A stretch of DNA of 15,908 bases from Cyclostephanos tholiformis (Eukaryota > Bacillariophyta > Thalassiosirophyceae > Thalassiosirales > Thalassiosiraceae): assembly GCA_036939975.1 (NCBI GenBank), contig JALLPB010001680.1, forward strand, positions 1 through 15,908, written 5' to 3'. How positions within the stretch are numbered: position 1 is the stretch's first letter; every line of letters begins with the position of its first letter. The position numbers and the translations under genes were made by a program. The notes under the pieces are model-generated. The model made no database searches and was not told the DNA's origin. It saw only the letters and a program-made list of their open reading frames with translations. Below, one piece after another: positions 1-8,958 of the stretch.

Positions 1-146
1 CATTGGGACACTGAGGTGGCGAACTGCCAGCTCAGCATTTTGTTGGTCCAGACTCAGAGGTCTGGCCTTCGATACACATCTAGCGTCTGGCCATATGCTG
101 GGCATGCCAAAAGTACATAATATAGTACATTTGTAAGTGGCTTACA

Positions 147-913
147 TCACAGCTGTGCTGTATCTTTCCTGCATATCAGCTCAATGACGGAGACTTCAAA
201 GTGAATTCTATTCCCATCACTCATCTCAACATGAACACATGCCCAAACTGAAAGGCCACATCTCCATGATCACCACCAGCCACTACTTCTATGTGCACAA
301 CACTGGATGAGTGGATGTTTTGACTCTCCAGGTGACATGATAGGTTCCATGATATTATGTCCGCCGTATCTTTTTGTGTCCATTCAACAAACTCCTCCTC
401 CTGTTTACCCTCAAAGGTGAAGGATTTACCGCCATAGGTGACTTCTATGTGACCATCACTAAGAATATCAACGCTTGGCTGGGTAGGACAGAAGCCGCGT
501 CTGAGTGCCGCAGTGAGATATTTTTGTACTTCTCTTTCCCCCACACCCTTTAACTTTGCTGCTTTGATCATTGCAGCAAATCCTGTTGCTGTCATTGGCT
601 TGCACACTGCAATTTTTTGTGTCTCGCATGCAGTGAGGACTGAGTCTTTGTAGAAGCATAAGAGATGGTTTGCAATATGGTATGCTACATTGAAGGTTGA
701 CTCTTCATTTGATCCTGATATTTCGATGGCAGCATCAAGCCATTCTTTTGAGTGATGGAAGGACTTATCACTTGATGCTCGGGGAATGCAAATGGAGTGT
801 AAGTTCTTGTTATTATATCCTCGCACTACAAGCTCATATTCAGTACTAAATAAATGATTTAATTCTGATAACAATGTTATCAAAGATTTTGAATAGATGG
901 ATTGGTTAGATCA
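147..913 (-). pseudogene. Broken gene of an unidentified family, possibly from a repeat element
   Basis: I do not recognise a function. The minus frame is open from a TGA at 911-913 down to 221 (about 230 codons) and has no ATG in its first third, so the 5' end is missing or lies in another exon. The translation looks like real protein: it contains LSDGHIEVTYGGKSFTF and, near the end, VVAGGDHGDVAFQFG. At about 239-242 the frame shifts. One missing base after the FQFG codons would let reading continue in the next frame through CVHVEMSDG and then EVSVIELICRKDTAQL to a TGA at 147-149. The continued frame keeps the same style, which argues for one gene with a 1-nt deletion rather than two genes. 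From memory, the GGDHGD-x-AFQFG plus ICRKDT combination resembles a multicopy uncharacterised protein family of diatoms; this is unverified. It carries no transposase motif that I can name. Confidence 0.5.
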
Positions 914-1012
914 AACTCATTGTTGTCTAAGCTAAGGGCTCAACAAAGATGGGGATAAAACCCACCCCCTTCATCTTCATCATCAGGTGCACCAGTTAAA
1001 AAATATCACTGT

Positions 1013-1431
1013 TCAGTTAGTGCTTGTTCTTGACCAGTGCTTGCTCTGCTGAGACATCATTGTTGGTATCTTCATGATATTCTGCTGCTGCTCCTCTTCA
1101 GTTGACAACTCTTTGCCACTACCCTTGCCAACCTCCTCATCCTCATTGTCAATAGCATATTGCCACAAATACTGTGTCACTATTTGTTTAAATGATTGCA
1201 TTGTAATATGCATTAAATTCAAGCTTGGGGGGGTTGTAACAAATTGCCCATCCCAACCTGTCTGCTCCTCAATTTTGTTGGGTGATCCTTTAATTTTGTT
1301 CCCCATTCTAACAACATAAAACTTCCTCTTGCCTTTTTGAGACGGCGGCATCCCATTAATGTATGCCCCAAGATCAATGCTTTTTGCTCGAATTCAATTG
1401 CAACATTATAATTTGCATAGTGATTCAGCAC
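1013..1431 (-). pseudogene. Degenerate coding remnant, unidentified
   Basis: One minus frame is open for about 120 codons, from roughly 1380 to 1013. It begins SIDLGAYINGMPP, is basic around KGKRKFYVVRMGNKIKG, and ends in a Gln/Glu-rich acidic tail (EEEQQQN). Upstream in the same frame are scattered stops, but a protein-like run, EPHDYEVLLVIAGLAFYSRYG, lies at about 1470-1530. A second frame (1219-1431) is also open across the same DNA. Frame-hopping with interrupted protein-like blocks suggests a decayed gene, perhaps part of the same element as the 147-913 fragment. I see no catalytic motif and name no family. It could be chance open frame in low-complexity sequence. Confidence 0.22.
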
Positions 1432-2699
1432 ACAAGAATGTTCTTCATGCTGTGGGCTTCATTTTGAAGCCATATCTACTGTAGAATGCCAGGCCGGCAA
1501 TGACGAGAAGCACTTCATAGTCATGTGGCTCCAAACCTAATCAGTTGGCAAGGTGGCAGCCATAATCATAGCTTGTATCAAGCATGAACCAGAAGGATTG
1601 TGCACTGGAGAGGAAGTGTAGGTGCTCCACCATGTGGACCAAAAGGGTGGCAGAACTTTCTGGCATGACAAGGATTTGCAAACTAAAATGGAACACCCCC
1701 CTTGTGAGGGTGTAGGGTGTTATGAGGCCCCAGGAGATTTTAGTTCGCAAAGCACAGACAACTTCTCGCACTGTGGGAATATTTCCCATCATCACCAAGC
1801 TCAATTTGGAAATAATGCTAGATAAATTAACATGGTGTGTTCCAAGTTCCGAGGGGCTTGTCTGGTACTTTTCCCCCATAGAATGTATCATAGGATATAA
1901 GGGGGGAAATAGTGCCCCCCCCCCCAAAATATCATTAGATTTGCCCTGGAAGGTGGTGGGCAGGAGGTTTTGGCTCCTGCCCCAAAACATAAGCTGTTAA
2001 ACCTAGATATCATTGCACTCCTGCCAGCTTTCCAGGATTCCTGTATTTTTATATCAGCAGGAAGAAACTGGGCATGTTCAACTTTCCAGCACACAATTAA
2101 GAATAAAACAGAAATCCTCTTTGTATGGTATTACCATAAAACATGTGGAAATATATTTGGAAAACAGTAATTTTTAGTAAACCAGGTGCAATTAATATGT
2201 TTTGTATTATTCCTACATAGAAATTGAGTTTAGTACACAATACACAATCGACAAAGCAGTACACAACCATGATATCTCCATACTGCTTGACGAAGTGTGG
2301 AATATTCATCAAACCAAATGTGTTAGATGTGATAGGAGTATTGGGGATCATTGGAACTTTCTTGTATGTAGGAAGACATTTATCTTGTTCAAGTTGCATG
2401 TTTTACGGAGGTAGTCTACTATCATAGGAACCACGTATTAGACATGATCACTCTTTGCATCAGCTTCAGAGGCATGAAAATTAAAAATGACTTCAAATAT
2501 GTAAGATAATTTCATGTCCAAAAGCAAAGGAGGAGGGGGCACCACTGTCTAGTGAGCATCTTGGGCTTTTTTGGCGCAATTTTTCTTTCCCGCCACTGCT
2601 AAGGGAATCACCGCACATCTAAAAATAGCTCTGTGAGCTCGATAATCAATGCATCCAATGATGGTCAGCATGATGGACACCATTTGCTGGCATCTTAAT

Positions 2700-2775
2700 A
2701 ATCCTTTAGCCATTTTTAAGGGGAAGAACTGTGCAACAAACTAAAAAAGCCCTGATCCAAGTTGGCTAAAGGATT
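2700..2775. repeat. 13-bp perfect inverted repeat, 50-nt spacer
   Basis: AATCCTTTAGCCA at 2700-2712 is exactly inverted as TGGCTAAAGGATT at 2763-2775. It could be the termini of a very small element or a transcribed hairpin. There is no obvious target-site duplication. Confidence 0.6.
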
Positions 2776-3162
2776 TTTAACATGGCGACAAGTTATGAGT
2801 GTACCACACAGGCCCGGCATGTCCATAATGCACCTGCCTTTGAATAGCTAATAAATAATAAAAACGATTATATTCCCTAGTCTTAATGACATAGACTTGT
2901 TGAGTAGCATGTTTTCTGATTGTTTTATGCGGCGGTGCCAGGGTTAGGGCACTAAAGTGATCATGGGACAATGGCAGCCTCCATGGTTAGTGTGTGTTTT
3001 TTTAGCTAGCTTCCGCCTAGCTAATCATGTGTCAGATGCCCCACAACCCCAAAACCACCCAAAAACCAACCATTGTCCGGCCTCACATCTCCATCAATAA
3101 TGGTTGGATGAGGACATTTGAAGTACCCATCCTGTGTGCATGCACGTTAGGAAGATGTCTAT

Positions 3163-3189
3163 GATGAATGAACAAATGATTCATTCATC
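3163..3189. repeat. 10-bp perfect hairpin, 7-nt loop
   Basis: GATGAATGAA at 3163-3172 is inverted as TTCATTCATC at 3180-3189. It is a short stem-loop in gene-poor DNA with no T-run or gene end next to it, so I assign no role. Confidence 0.55.
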
Positions 3190-3742
3190 TTGGGGTTGGC
3201 AATGCCTGGTGAAGCATTGGAAACCATGGTCAAGTTGTGTTTGTGGACTTAAAATTATTTTAGCGAATAGAGTAAGTTAGTAATTAAAAAACTAAGTGAT
3301 CTACATATTGCAAGATTCTTTGCCATACGTATTTGGGAGGTGGTGGGGGGAGGAGGAGAGGTAGAAAATAACAAGGACTATGACAAGACAGCTGTCATCA
3401 ACAATTGTCAGCATTCAGCATAGGCAGGGGAGCAATGAGCATGGCTCGCAATTCAGACAACTGCTGGTGAGAAACCTTGGATCTGGATGCCACAGAATGG
3501 CTTTTATCAAATGCCAGAGACCCAAGCAGGGGGAAAATGGTTAACCAGGGAACAAAATAAAAAGGAGTCAGATGGAGGAGCATCAGAAACAGACAGCAAG
3601 GTGATATTTGAGGGGCATGAAAAAACGTACTCTCATGCCTCATTCCCCTAGGATAGCTCATTTTTTTAAGTTTTCCAAGGTGATACTCATGGTTTTTTTT
3701 AAATAATAGTTCGGCTTAACTAAGTCATAAGATGAAATTTCG

Positions 3743-3809
3743 TACCAATTCCTACCTATGTAGAGGAGGCGGCAACGAATATATCTTACCGGTTCCTACA
3801 TATGTGTAG
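3743..3809. repeat. Two imperfect direct repeats, TACC-NN-TTCCTAC type
   Basis: TACCAATTCCTAC followed by CTATGTAG (from 3743) and TACCGGTTCCTAC followed by ATATGTGTAG (from 3787) are spaced 44 nt apart. Related copies occur at 5116-5128 (TACCCATTCCTAC) and 5323-5335 (TACCTATTCCTAG). A related perfect 14-bp palindrome, CCTACATATGTAGG, sits at 4505-4518. Confidence 0.55.
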
Positions 3810-3839
3810 TATTCAAATTTTTTTCAGTTGTTTTTTTTC

Positions 3840-3908
3840 GGATGGGTGCAAAGCATAATTATTTCTCACAATTTTCAAGTGAGAAAGAATTATGCTTCGC
3901 ACCCATCC
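3840..3908. repeat. 30-bp near-perfect inverted repeat, 9-nt loop
   Basis: The arms are 3840-3869 and 3879-3908. They pair at 28 of 30 positions, with mismatches opposite 3850 and 3861. The stem begins GGATGGGTGC and its counterpart ends GCACCCATCC. Just beyond the right arm, CACCCATCCAA is answered by TTGGATGGTG, giving a second small hairpin. The structure fits a foldback or MITE-like relic, or the stem of a small RNA precursor. Flanking target duplications are not evident. Confidence 0.75.
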
Positions 3909-3960
3909 AAGCTAATTTGGATGGTGCAACTACACTACGCTTAACAGTTTTTATTTTCGT

Positions 3961-4020
3961 AAGTATTAATTTTTACTACAATACTACTTAAAATACTACG
4001 ATAACTACGATACTATGATA
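3961..4020. repeat. Degenerate TACTA/ACGATA tandem repeat
   Basis: The segment is built from variants of AATACTA and CTACGATA. It is an AT-rich low-complexity tract between the large hairpin and the possible gene at 4028-4525. A similar ACGATA cluster recurs just upstream of the PLPBP gene (about 13573-13605, where it reads TATCGT on the coding strand). Confidence 0.5.
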
Positions 4021-4027
4021 TGCTTAC

Positions 4028-4525
4028 CTAGGTGCAGCTACATCGAAAACATGGTGACCATGGCGACCCCTCCTCCCGGCCAACACCAAGCCGAAACATG
4101 ATGAAAACATGGGCAGTGTTGTTAAAAAAATTGGTGGATAGCTGGGGTAAGTGTGCATTGATTCGATGCAGCGGCGCAGAAAAAGCATGTAAAATAGCTA
4201 TAAAAACTTACCTTTTGTCCGCCGGCATGCCAGTCGTTGGCCTACATCATAATATTCAATAAAATGAAGAATAATGTTAGTTTTCCAACAAAAAATATAT
4301 TGCTGTGTTTTGACAATCGAGGACTATTGCATGTCGTATGATGATTGGACTTACCTTTAAAATTGAAGCCGCTGGAGGGCGGCGGGCGGCAGGGGACCAT
4401 GGTGTCGTGTGTTTTTTTTTTAAATTGTAGGTTGTGTTTTTGGTGTGTGGGAGTGGTGGTTGGTTTTGAGAGTCCGCCATTGGTCTCAGAGGATAAAAAA
4501 AAGACCTACATATGTAGGGTTTCAT
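4028..4525 (-). CDS. Possible small three-exon gene of unknown function
   Basis: This is a tentative model. Exon 1 is 4525-4355, with an ATG at 4523-4525 and a second in-frame ATG 15 codons on. Exon 2 is 4241-4212 (30 nt) and exon 3 is 4141-4028, ending in TAG. The introns would be 4354-4242 (113 nt, GTAAGT...TGTAG) and 4211-4142 (70 nt, GTAAGT...CCCAG), both phase 0, giving about 104 residues. Exon 1 encodes a Pro/Lys/Ala-rich stretch ending in PPAASILK, exon 2 encodes ANDWHAGGQK, and exon 3 ends in a Cys-containing tail. I recognise no domain. Support comes from good donors and an open frame through all three blocks. Against it are the short length, low-complexity start and AT-rich surroundings. 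A third GGTAAG at the very end (4023-4028) could mean the third exon is read in another frame and the gene continues. Confidence 0.22.
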
Positions 4526-4529
4526 ATAA

Positions 4530-5700
4530 AATATAGACTCCGATAATTTCTTTCGAACCTTAGTATGAAAAAAGGCTGTATCTTCCTCATTGGTTTCTAA
4601 GTCGCAATTCGAATTTATTAAATGTGAAAGGCCGATTTTTTTAGATTTTTATGTACTATTTTCATTGGAATACAGTACATAAATAATGAAAAAGGAAGAA
4701 AATTGAATGTTGAACCCAATATTTTTATTTTTTTGTTTCACAATTTGTAGCATGTGGGATTCTTCTTTCAGGACATAGAAAGTTGTTGCAAAATAAGAAA
4801 TATCAAAGAAAAAAGGAGAAGGGGCTTGTTTGCCCCATCTAACACCATTTCAAGGTAGTAAGGGGCATCGTTCTGCTTCTGATGAGGAAGAGGTGAGGTC
4901 AACAAAGGTGGTAATGGTGGCAACTGTGGGGAATGTCAGCCAGAATGGAGGGAGAAAAAGGCGAGCTTTGATTCATTGGGATGTTGAGGAAAGATCTTTT
5001 TTGCCCATGCATGCCCATGGTATGACACCCTGCTTATCACCATAGCAATTGGTACAAAAAATCTTTACATTGAACCTGTATCCTAATTATGGTGCCCGTC
5101 TATCAGTTGGCTACGTACCCATTCCTACCCTGCTGAATATTGCAGTGATTGGTACACGTGGCTAATTTGATTGGTTGTCAAGATGTCGTATCAAAAAAGA
5201 TACGTTTCGTGTTTTGTGTCAACAACTCACAATTTTGGGTGGCCAATAGTGAAAGATAGAAAAAACATCTGTTTGGCGATGCAAGAAGACTGAAAGGATC
5301 GTTGATAGGAACAACTTTGAGGTACCTATTCCTAGATGATGACGTCGATTGTCAAATCCAATGGACACGACGCATGACACGTCATTCAAATTCCCGTTAG
5401 GTTTTGTACAAAGGAATAAGAATATTAGAGTACTTAGTACATACAATACGCCGGAGATTCAATTCCGGCACGGATCTGAAAAAAAACTCAGCTGTACCTG
5501 GGAATTCATACATAAATCGCCAGTCCGCAATAAAAAAAAAGAACTTCCAGAGAGGATCCGAATTCTCTGGCCTTCGGAGCTGAGGGCCATGCAATTCTTT
5601 GATTCCCACGATGTCGGACGTTTGTTGTGTCGTATGTTGGTAGTACCAAGATATTCCCTCTCGTCGGACACAGCATTCTCTCTTCTGACATCTCTGATTT
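4530..5700. other. Intergenic stretch upstream of the kinase, no supported gene
   Basis: No frame here has recognisable protein character. It contains a 10-bp inverted repeat, TTTATGTACT/AGTACATAAA (4648-4657 and 4674-4683), two TACC-N-R-TTCCTA motifs (5116 and 5323), a CACGTG box (5155-5160) and a TGACGT core (about 5340-5345). Around 5349-5762 both strands are open for 120-130 codons. Neither translation resembles a known protein, so I do not call a gene. Part of the last 600 nt is probably the promoter and 5' leader of the kinase. Confidence 0.45.
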
Positions 5701-5702
5701 TT

Positions 5703-5733
5703 TGTTCTCTCCCCCCCCCGTCCCCCCCTCCCA
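5703..5733 (-). other. Pyrimidine/C-rich tract, G-quadruplex potential on the minus strand
   Basis: The plus strand has a C9 run (5711-5719), then a C7 run and a C3 run within 30 nt. The minus strand therefore has G-runs separated by one to two bases, enough for four stacked G-tracts. It lies about 300 nt upstream of the kinase start codon. Any regulatory role is inferred. Confidence 0.45.
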
Positions 5734-6037
5734 GGAGTTGACACAACATCATTATTTAGCATCAGAGCGATCTTGCGATGTTGTTGACTGATTTGATTGA
5801 TTGGACCAAATCAAGAATGCCATTGATGCAACTACTTTATGCACGCTACATTGAGTACAGTCTTCCTATAGCTTGACATACCGTTATCAATATTTCCTCA
5901 TTCGAATCGCCTCAGTCTCGAATCTACCGAGTTTAATCCTGATCGTCATTGCCTGATACCAACCGCCACTTGGCCATTTCCATTGTTTGTTTTGCTCATA
6001 CGCAGAACTTTATATTCATTCATTTCTACTTATTTAA

Positions 6038-7834
6038 ATGGAAGCATCTTTCTCAACAAAAGAGGAGATCTCGTTGTTGAGCAATCAATCCGCTGCGCCG
6101 GCAGCGAGATCCACCTACTGGGTGGCACCGACTGACACTGACAACGGCCCACTCAAACTCACCCTATCAGCCTATTGGCGGCCGGAGAACGCGGTTCGAT
6201 TCACGGACGCTTCTCCTACGCAACTTATCCACACGAAATATGAACTCCTCGACCCGTCTCGCTGCAGGACACTCGGACACGGGGCCTCAAGCACGGTCAG
6301 ACTTGCCTTTCGCAGGAGCGACGGCGAACCCGTGGCGGTCAAGACGATTGCCAAGCACGATGCGCTGGGCCTATGGAGCAAGACTAACCGTTGGCAACTT
6401 GATGCGCGTCAATCGTTGTCTTCCACGGATGCCTTGGGGGAGATGAGGCAGCAAGTGAAGAAAACACCAAGGCTCGATGAGGTGGATGTTTTAATGACAC
6501 TAAGGGATAGTCCCAACGTCGTCCAGTTGCTGGATGTGTATGAGACGCATCAGGAAGTGCAGTTAGTATTGGAGTATTGTGAAGGCGGAGACCTATTCGA
6601 CTGCATCAAGAGACGTAAGCAGCTGAAAGCGGAGACAGCTGAATCCAGTCAGGTCCCCCTCATACACGGAAGCTTTACAGAGCTTGAAGCGGCCATGGTC
6701 GCCAAGACGTTACTGAGTGCGTTGGAAATTCTTCATTCAAGAAACATCGTGCACCGAGATATCAAACCCGAGAATATTTTGCTCGTGCAAGAAGATGACT
6801 GCATGGATCAACTCGGGCCTGTGAAACTGACGGACTTTGGGTTAGCAAGATTGTTGCGCGATGACTATGATTCATCTTTTTCCAAAGCATGCGTAGTTTC
6901 AGAGGACCTATCATCAAGACAACGCAGCAGGGCGTACAGTCGCGTTGGTTCTGACTACTATTCTGCCCCCGAAGTTCACATGGGATTAGGATACGACACG
7001 CCTGTCGATATTTACTCCCTTGGTATCACGTTGTATGTACTGCTGTGTGGAACTCCTCCCACCGCTACATCTTTTTTCAAATCAGGAGATGCAGATTTAT
7101 CTGATGAAGATTCAAGCTGTGTTATATCTGCGTGCGAAGAGAGTTCTCACTCAAGTGAATGCTCAAATTCGTCAGAGCTGTTCCCTCCTGAGTTACAGAT
7201 TTCACACTTGGCCCAAGATCTCATATCCAAGATGATTCATCCTGATCCAGAGAAGAGGATTATTGCTTCAGATGCATTAAAGCACCAGTGGATCACCAAC
7301 CATTCTGTTCAGGGAGACACCGAGAAGGTGATACGTGTCACTTCAAGGCTTTCTCTGTCGGCGAGCAGCGAGAGCTTAAGGCCAAGGACGTTTTCACTTT
7401 CAGAATCTGCGTCAATTCTTCGTATCGGACCTTCGTTCTCTGCAATACCGCCAAGCAATTCTCCCGATCATTCTACTAATACGTCCATAACCCCCGTACA
7501 TTTCACCTCAAATACTAACGCAAATTCTATCGGCTTAACCCTTGCTGATGTTTGCAACAAGCTCGCTCCCTTGGTGAATGAGCTGCAGCAACAGAGGAAG
7601 CGCAGGCGCCCCCATTCTCGTGGTGAAAAATTTTGTCTGTTGTCCTCCAGGGGGATCTACGGTGTGGACAATCAGCCCAAGAAAAAGCGAATTGCACACT
7701 CCAAGAAAAAGGTTTGCATTGAGCTTGATGTGCTGCACACTTCACCTATCTTTGTACACAAAGAGCGGAGATTCAAGTCACCTATTCTTGTTCACGGACC
7801 ATTGTTGCCACATCAGTCCAAAAGCTCTGCGTGA
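6038..7834 (+). CDS. CAMK-like serine/threonine protein kinase with long inserts
   Basis: This is an intronless 598-residue protein kinase that should phosphorylate Ser/Thr in partner proteins using ATP. The domain spans about residues 70-420. Visible elements are a glycine loop LGHGASSTV (79-87), VAVK with the ATP-binding Lys102, an alpha-C Glu near 148, HRDIKPEN (239-246, catalytic Asp241), DFG (266-268), GSDYYSAPEV (304-313), DIYSLG (324-329) and a closing HPDPEKRIIASDALKHQWI typical of the CAMK group. There are inserts after the beta-3 strand (about 112-143) and between alpha-D and alpha-E (about 190-212), and an acidic Ser-rich stretch (about 341-382) replaces the usual alpha-F to alpha-G sequence. 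The C-terminal 180 residues are Ser/Thr-rich with two basic clusters (KRRRP near 521, PKKKR near 548) that could be nuclear localisation signals. I see no EF hands or clear calmodulin site. It converges with the DJ-1 gene. The substrate is unknown. Confidence 0.9.
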   Translation: MEASFSTKEEISLLSNQSAAPAARSTYWVAPTDTDNGPLKLTLSAYWRPENAVRFTDASPTQLIHTKYELLDPSRCRTLGHGASSTVRLAFRRSDGEPVAVKTIAKHDALGLWSKTNRWQLDARQSLSSTDALGEMRQQVKKTPRLDEVDVLMTLRDSPNVVQLLDVYETHQEVQLVLEYCEGGDLFDCIKRRKQLKAETAESSQVPLIHGSFTELEAAMVAKTLLSALEILHSRNIVHRDIKPENILLVQEDDCMDQLGPVKLTDFGLARLLRDDYDSSFSKACVVSEDLSSRQRSRAYSRVGSDYYSAPEVHMGLGYDTPVDIYSLGITLYVLLCGTPPTATSFFKSGDADLSDEDSSCVISACEESSHSSECSNSSELFPPELQISHLAQDLISKMIHPDPEKRIIASDALKHQWITNHSVQGDTEKVIRVTSRLSLSASSESLRPRTFSLSESASILRIGPSFSAIPPSNSPDHSTNTSITPVHFTSNTNANSIGLTLADVCNKLAPLVNELQQQRKRRRPHSRGEKFCLLSSRGIYGVDNQPKKKRIAHSKKKVCIELDVLHTSPIFVHKERRFKSPILVHGPLLPHQSKSSA

Positions 7835-8016
7835 CTCCCTGTCATATGTCACCACTTCAGCAGAGGCTGTTGTCATTTTTCCATGTGCGTCAAGTTTGTT
7901 GGCTTTTGTACATTATTTCTTTAGAACCTTTGATGATAGAGCAGAATCTTTTGTATCAGTAAAGATGTTATAAAATAATACCACTTCAAAAGCTATGACA
8001 TTATCATTGGATTGCC

Positions 8017-8022
8017 AATAAA
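8017..8022 (+). terminator. Candidate polyadenylation signal AATAAA for the kinase
   Basis: An exact AATAAA lies about 183 nt after the kinase stop codon, in the 214-nt space shared with the convergent DJ-1 gene. Use of this hexamer is inferred from position only. Confidence 0.35.
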
Positions 8023-8048
8023 ACCTTTTCTTAAGAAAAACATATGAT

Positions 8049-8958
8049 TTAAAGAAGCATTTGATCAGCAATCACTTTAGCCTTGTCAGGGCCGTACAGA
8101 TGCTCCCCAAGAGCGATCGCGAATTTGAGAGAGGTGCCTGGACCTTTCGAGGTAATTACATTTCCCTGAACAACTACATCGTTGGCGACGGGGGAAGACA
8201 TCAACTGTGTTAATCCCGGTGCAGGATAACATGTAGCGCCCTCCCCAAGCAACCCCTTGCTCGCAAGAACAATAGCCGGAGAAGCGCAAATAGCAGCATA
8301 CGCTTTCCCCGCGGCATGTTGCTTTTCAAGAATAGAAATAAGTGCTGCCGAGTCGCGAAGATGCTCAGCCCCTGGCATTCCTCCCGGAAGCGCCTATGGT
8401 TCGGAAAGGAGGATTATGTTCGATAAGTTGTATTTTTTACACTCGCATTTATATTTATCATCGGAGCGGAGAAATAAACTCATGAGACGTACCACAAGAT
8501 CCCATTCTTGTCCAGTGGCTTCGTCAATTGAAATGTCAGCCATAATCTGCAAGATGAAACGCATATGAAAATCCACTCCCTGTTTAATACGCTTTTATTC
8601 GGATGGAACGACCCAAGCAGATAATTCTCTCGCTTACCTTCACACCGCGGCTCATCTTGCATAGAAGTTCCCCACCAGACTTAACCGATGCAACCACCAC
8701 CTCGGCCCCAAATCGGGTGAGCGTATCTGTGATGCACGTCGTTTCAATCTCCTCGCTATCGTCGGCGATGGGAACGAGAACTCGTTTTGCGGATGATGAC
8801 ATGCTCATGATCACGGTTGTTGTTGACGAGGACAGTGAAAATCCGTTCTGGAAATGGTTGCCGCCGAGAGGAGCTACTCGTAAGGCGCGGTAGGCTGAGA
8901 ATGCGGATGACGAATGGAATCTACCGATCGAAAGGGTTAGAGCCGCAAGGGCTTTCAT
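8049..8958 (-). CDS. DJ-1/PfpI family protein with probable plastid presequence
   Basis: The gene has three exons: 8958-8638, 8546-8493 and 8393-8049. The introns are 91 nt (GTAAGC...TGCAG) and 99 nt (GTACGT...CATAG), both phase 0, giving 239 residues. From residue 58 on (KRVLVPIADDSEEIET) it is a complete DJ-1/ThiJ domain of about 180 residues. The conserved acid is Glu72 within EEIET, ALPGGMPGAEHLRDS begins at 126, the nucleophile-elbow AAICASPA carries reactive Cys161, and the ITSKGPGTSLKFA helix region follows. DJ-1 proteins act in oxidative and carbonyl-stress defence; the exact reaction (glyoxalase, deglycase or chaperone) is debated. The first 57 residues are extra: a short hydrophobic start, then SSSAFSAYR near 16-24, which resembles the signal peptide plus A|F cleavage site of diatom plastid preproteins. 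Internal ATGs at residues 51 and 53 would give a cytosolic form. The splice joins restore family-conserved sequence, so the model is firm. Confidence 0.93.

Larger units (their letters stand above)
1432..3839. other. Gene-poor stretch, no supported gene
   Basis: Open frames here are short, overlap on both strands, often lack ATG, and show no recognisable motif. The stretch holds homopolymer runs (G6 at 1901-1906 facing C11 at 1915-1925, which could pair as a hairpin) and small inverted repeats annotated separately. It probably consists of old mobile-element debris and intergenic sequence. A minus frame of about 100 codons at 2097-2399 is the longest unexplained one in its 3' half and has no convincing similarity. 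Confidence 0.5.

Noticed and set aside
1541..2000. Overlapping open frames on both strands that I tested for piggyBac-type transposase motifs
   Set aside because: No DNLF/FTS, HY-x-AID or Cys-rich C-terminal pattern could be found in any frame, so no transposase is claimed.
3398..3661. Minus-strand hydrophobic open frame of 87 codons
   Set aside because: The hydrophobicity comes from T-rich DNA on that strand, and there are no homology-like motifs or flanking signals.
4602..4616. AATTCGAATT, resembling a tRNA T-arm
   Set aside because: The surroundings are AT-rich with no matching stems.
4830..5045. Plus-strand open frame of 71 codons
   Set aside because: No motif, no splice context and unremarkable composition; consistent with chance.
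5349..5762. Open frames of 120-130 codons on both strands just upstream of the kinase
   Set aside because: Both translations are low in recognisable pattern, end in a Pro-rich run created by the C-tract, and are not in frame with the kinase. More likely promoter or leader sequence.
6185..6205. GGTTCGATTC, resembling a tRNA T-loop
   Set aside because: It lies inside the kinase coding sequence and no cloverleaf or acceptor stem can be formed around it.
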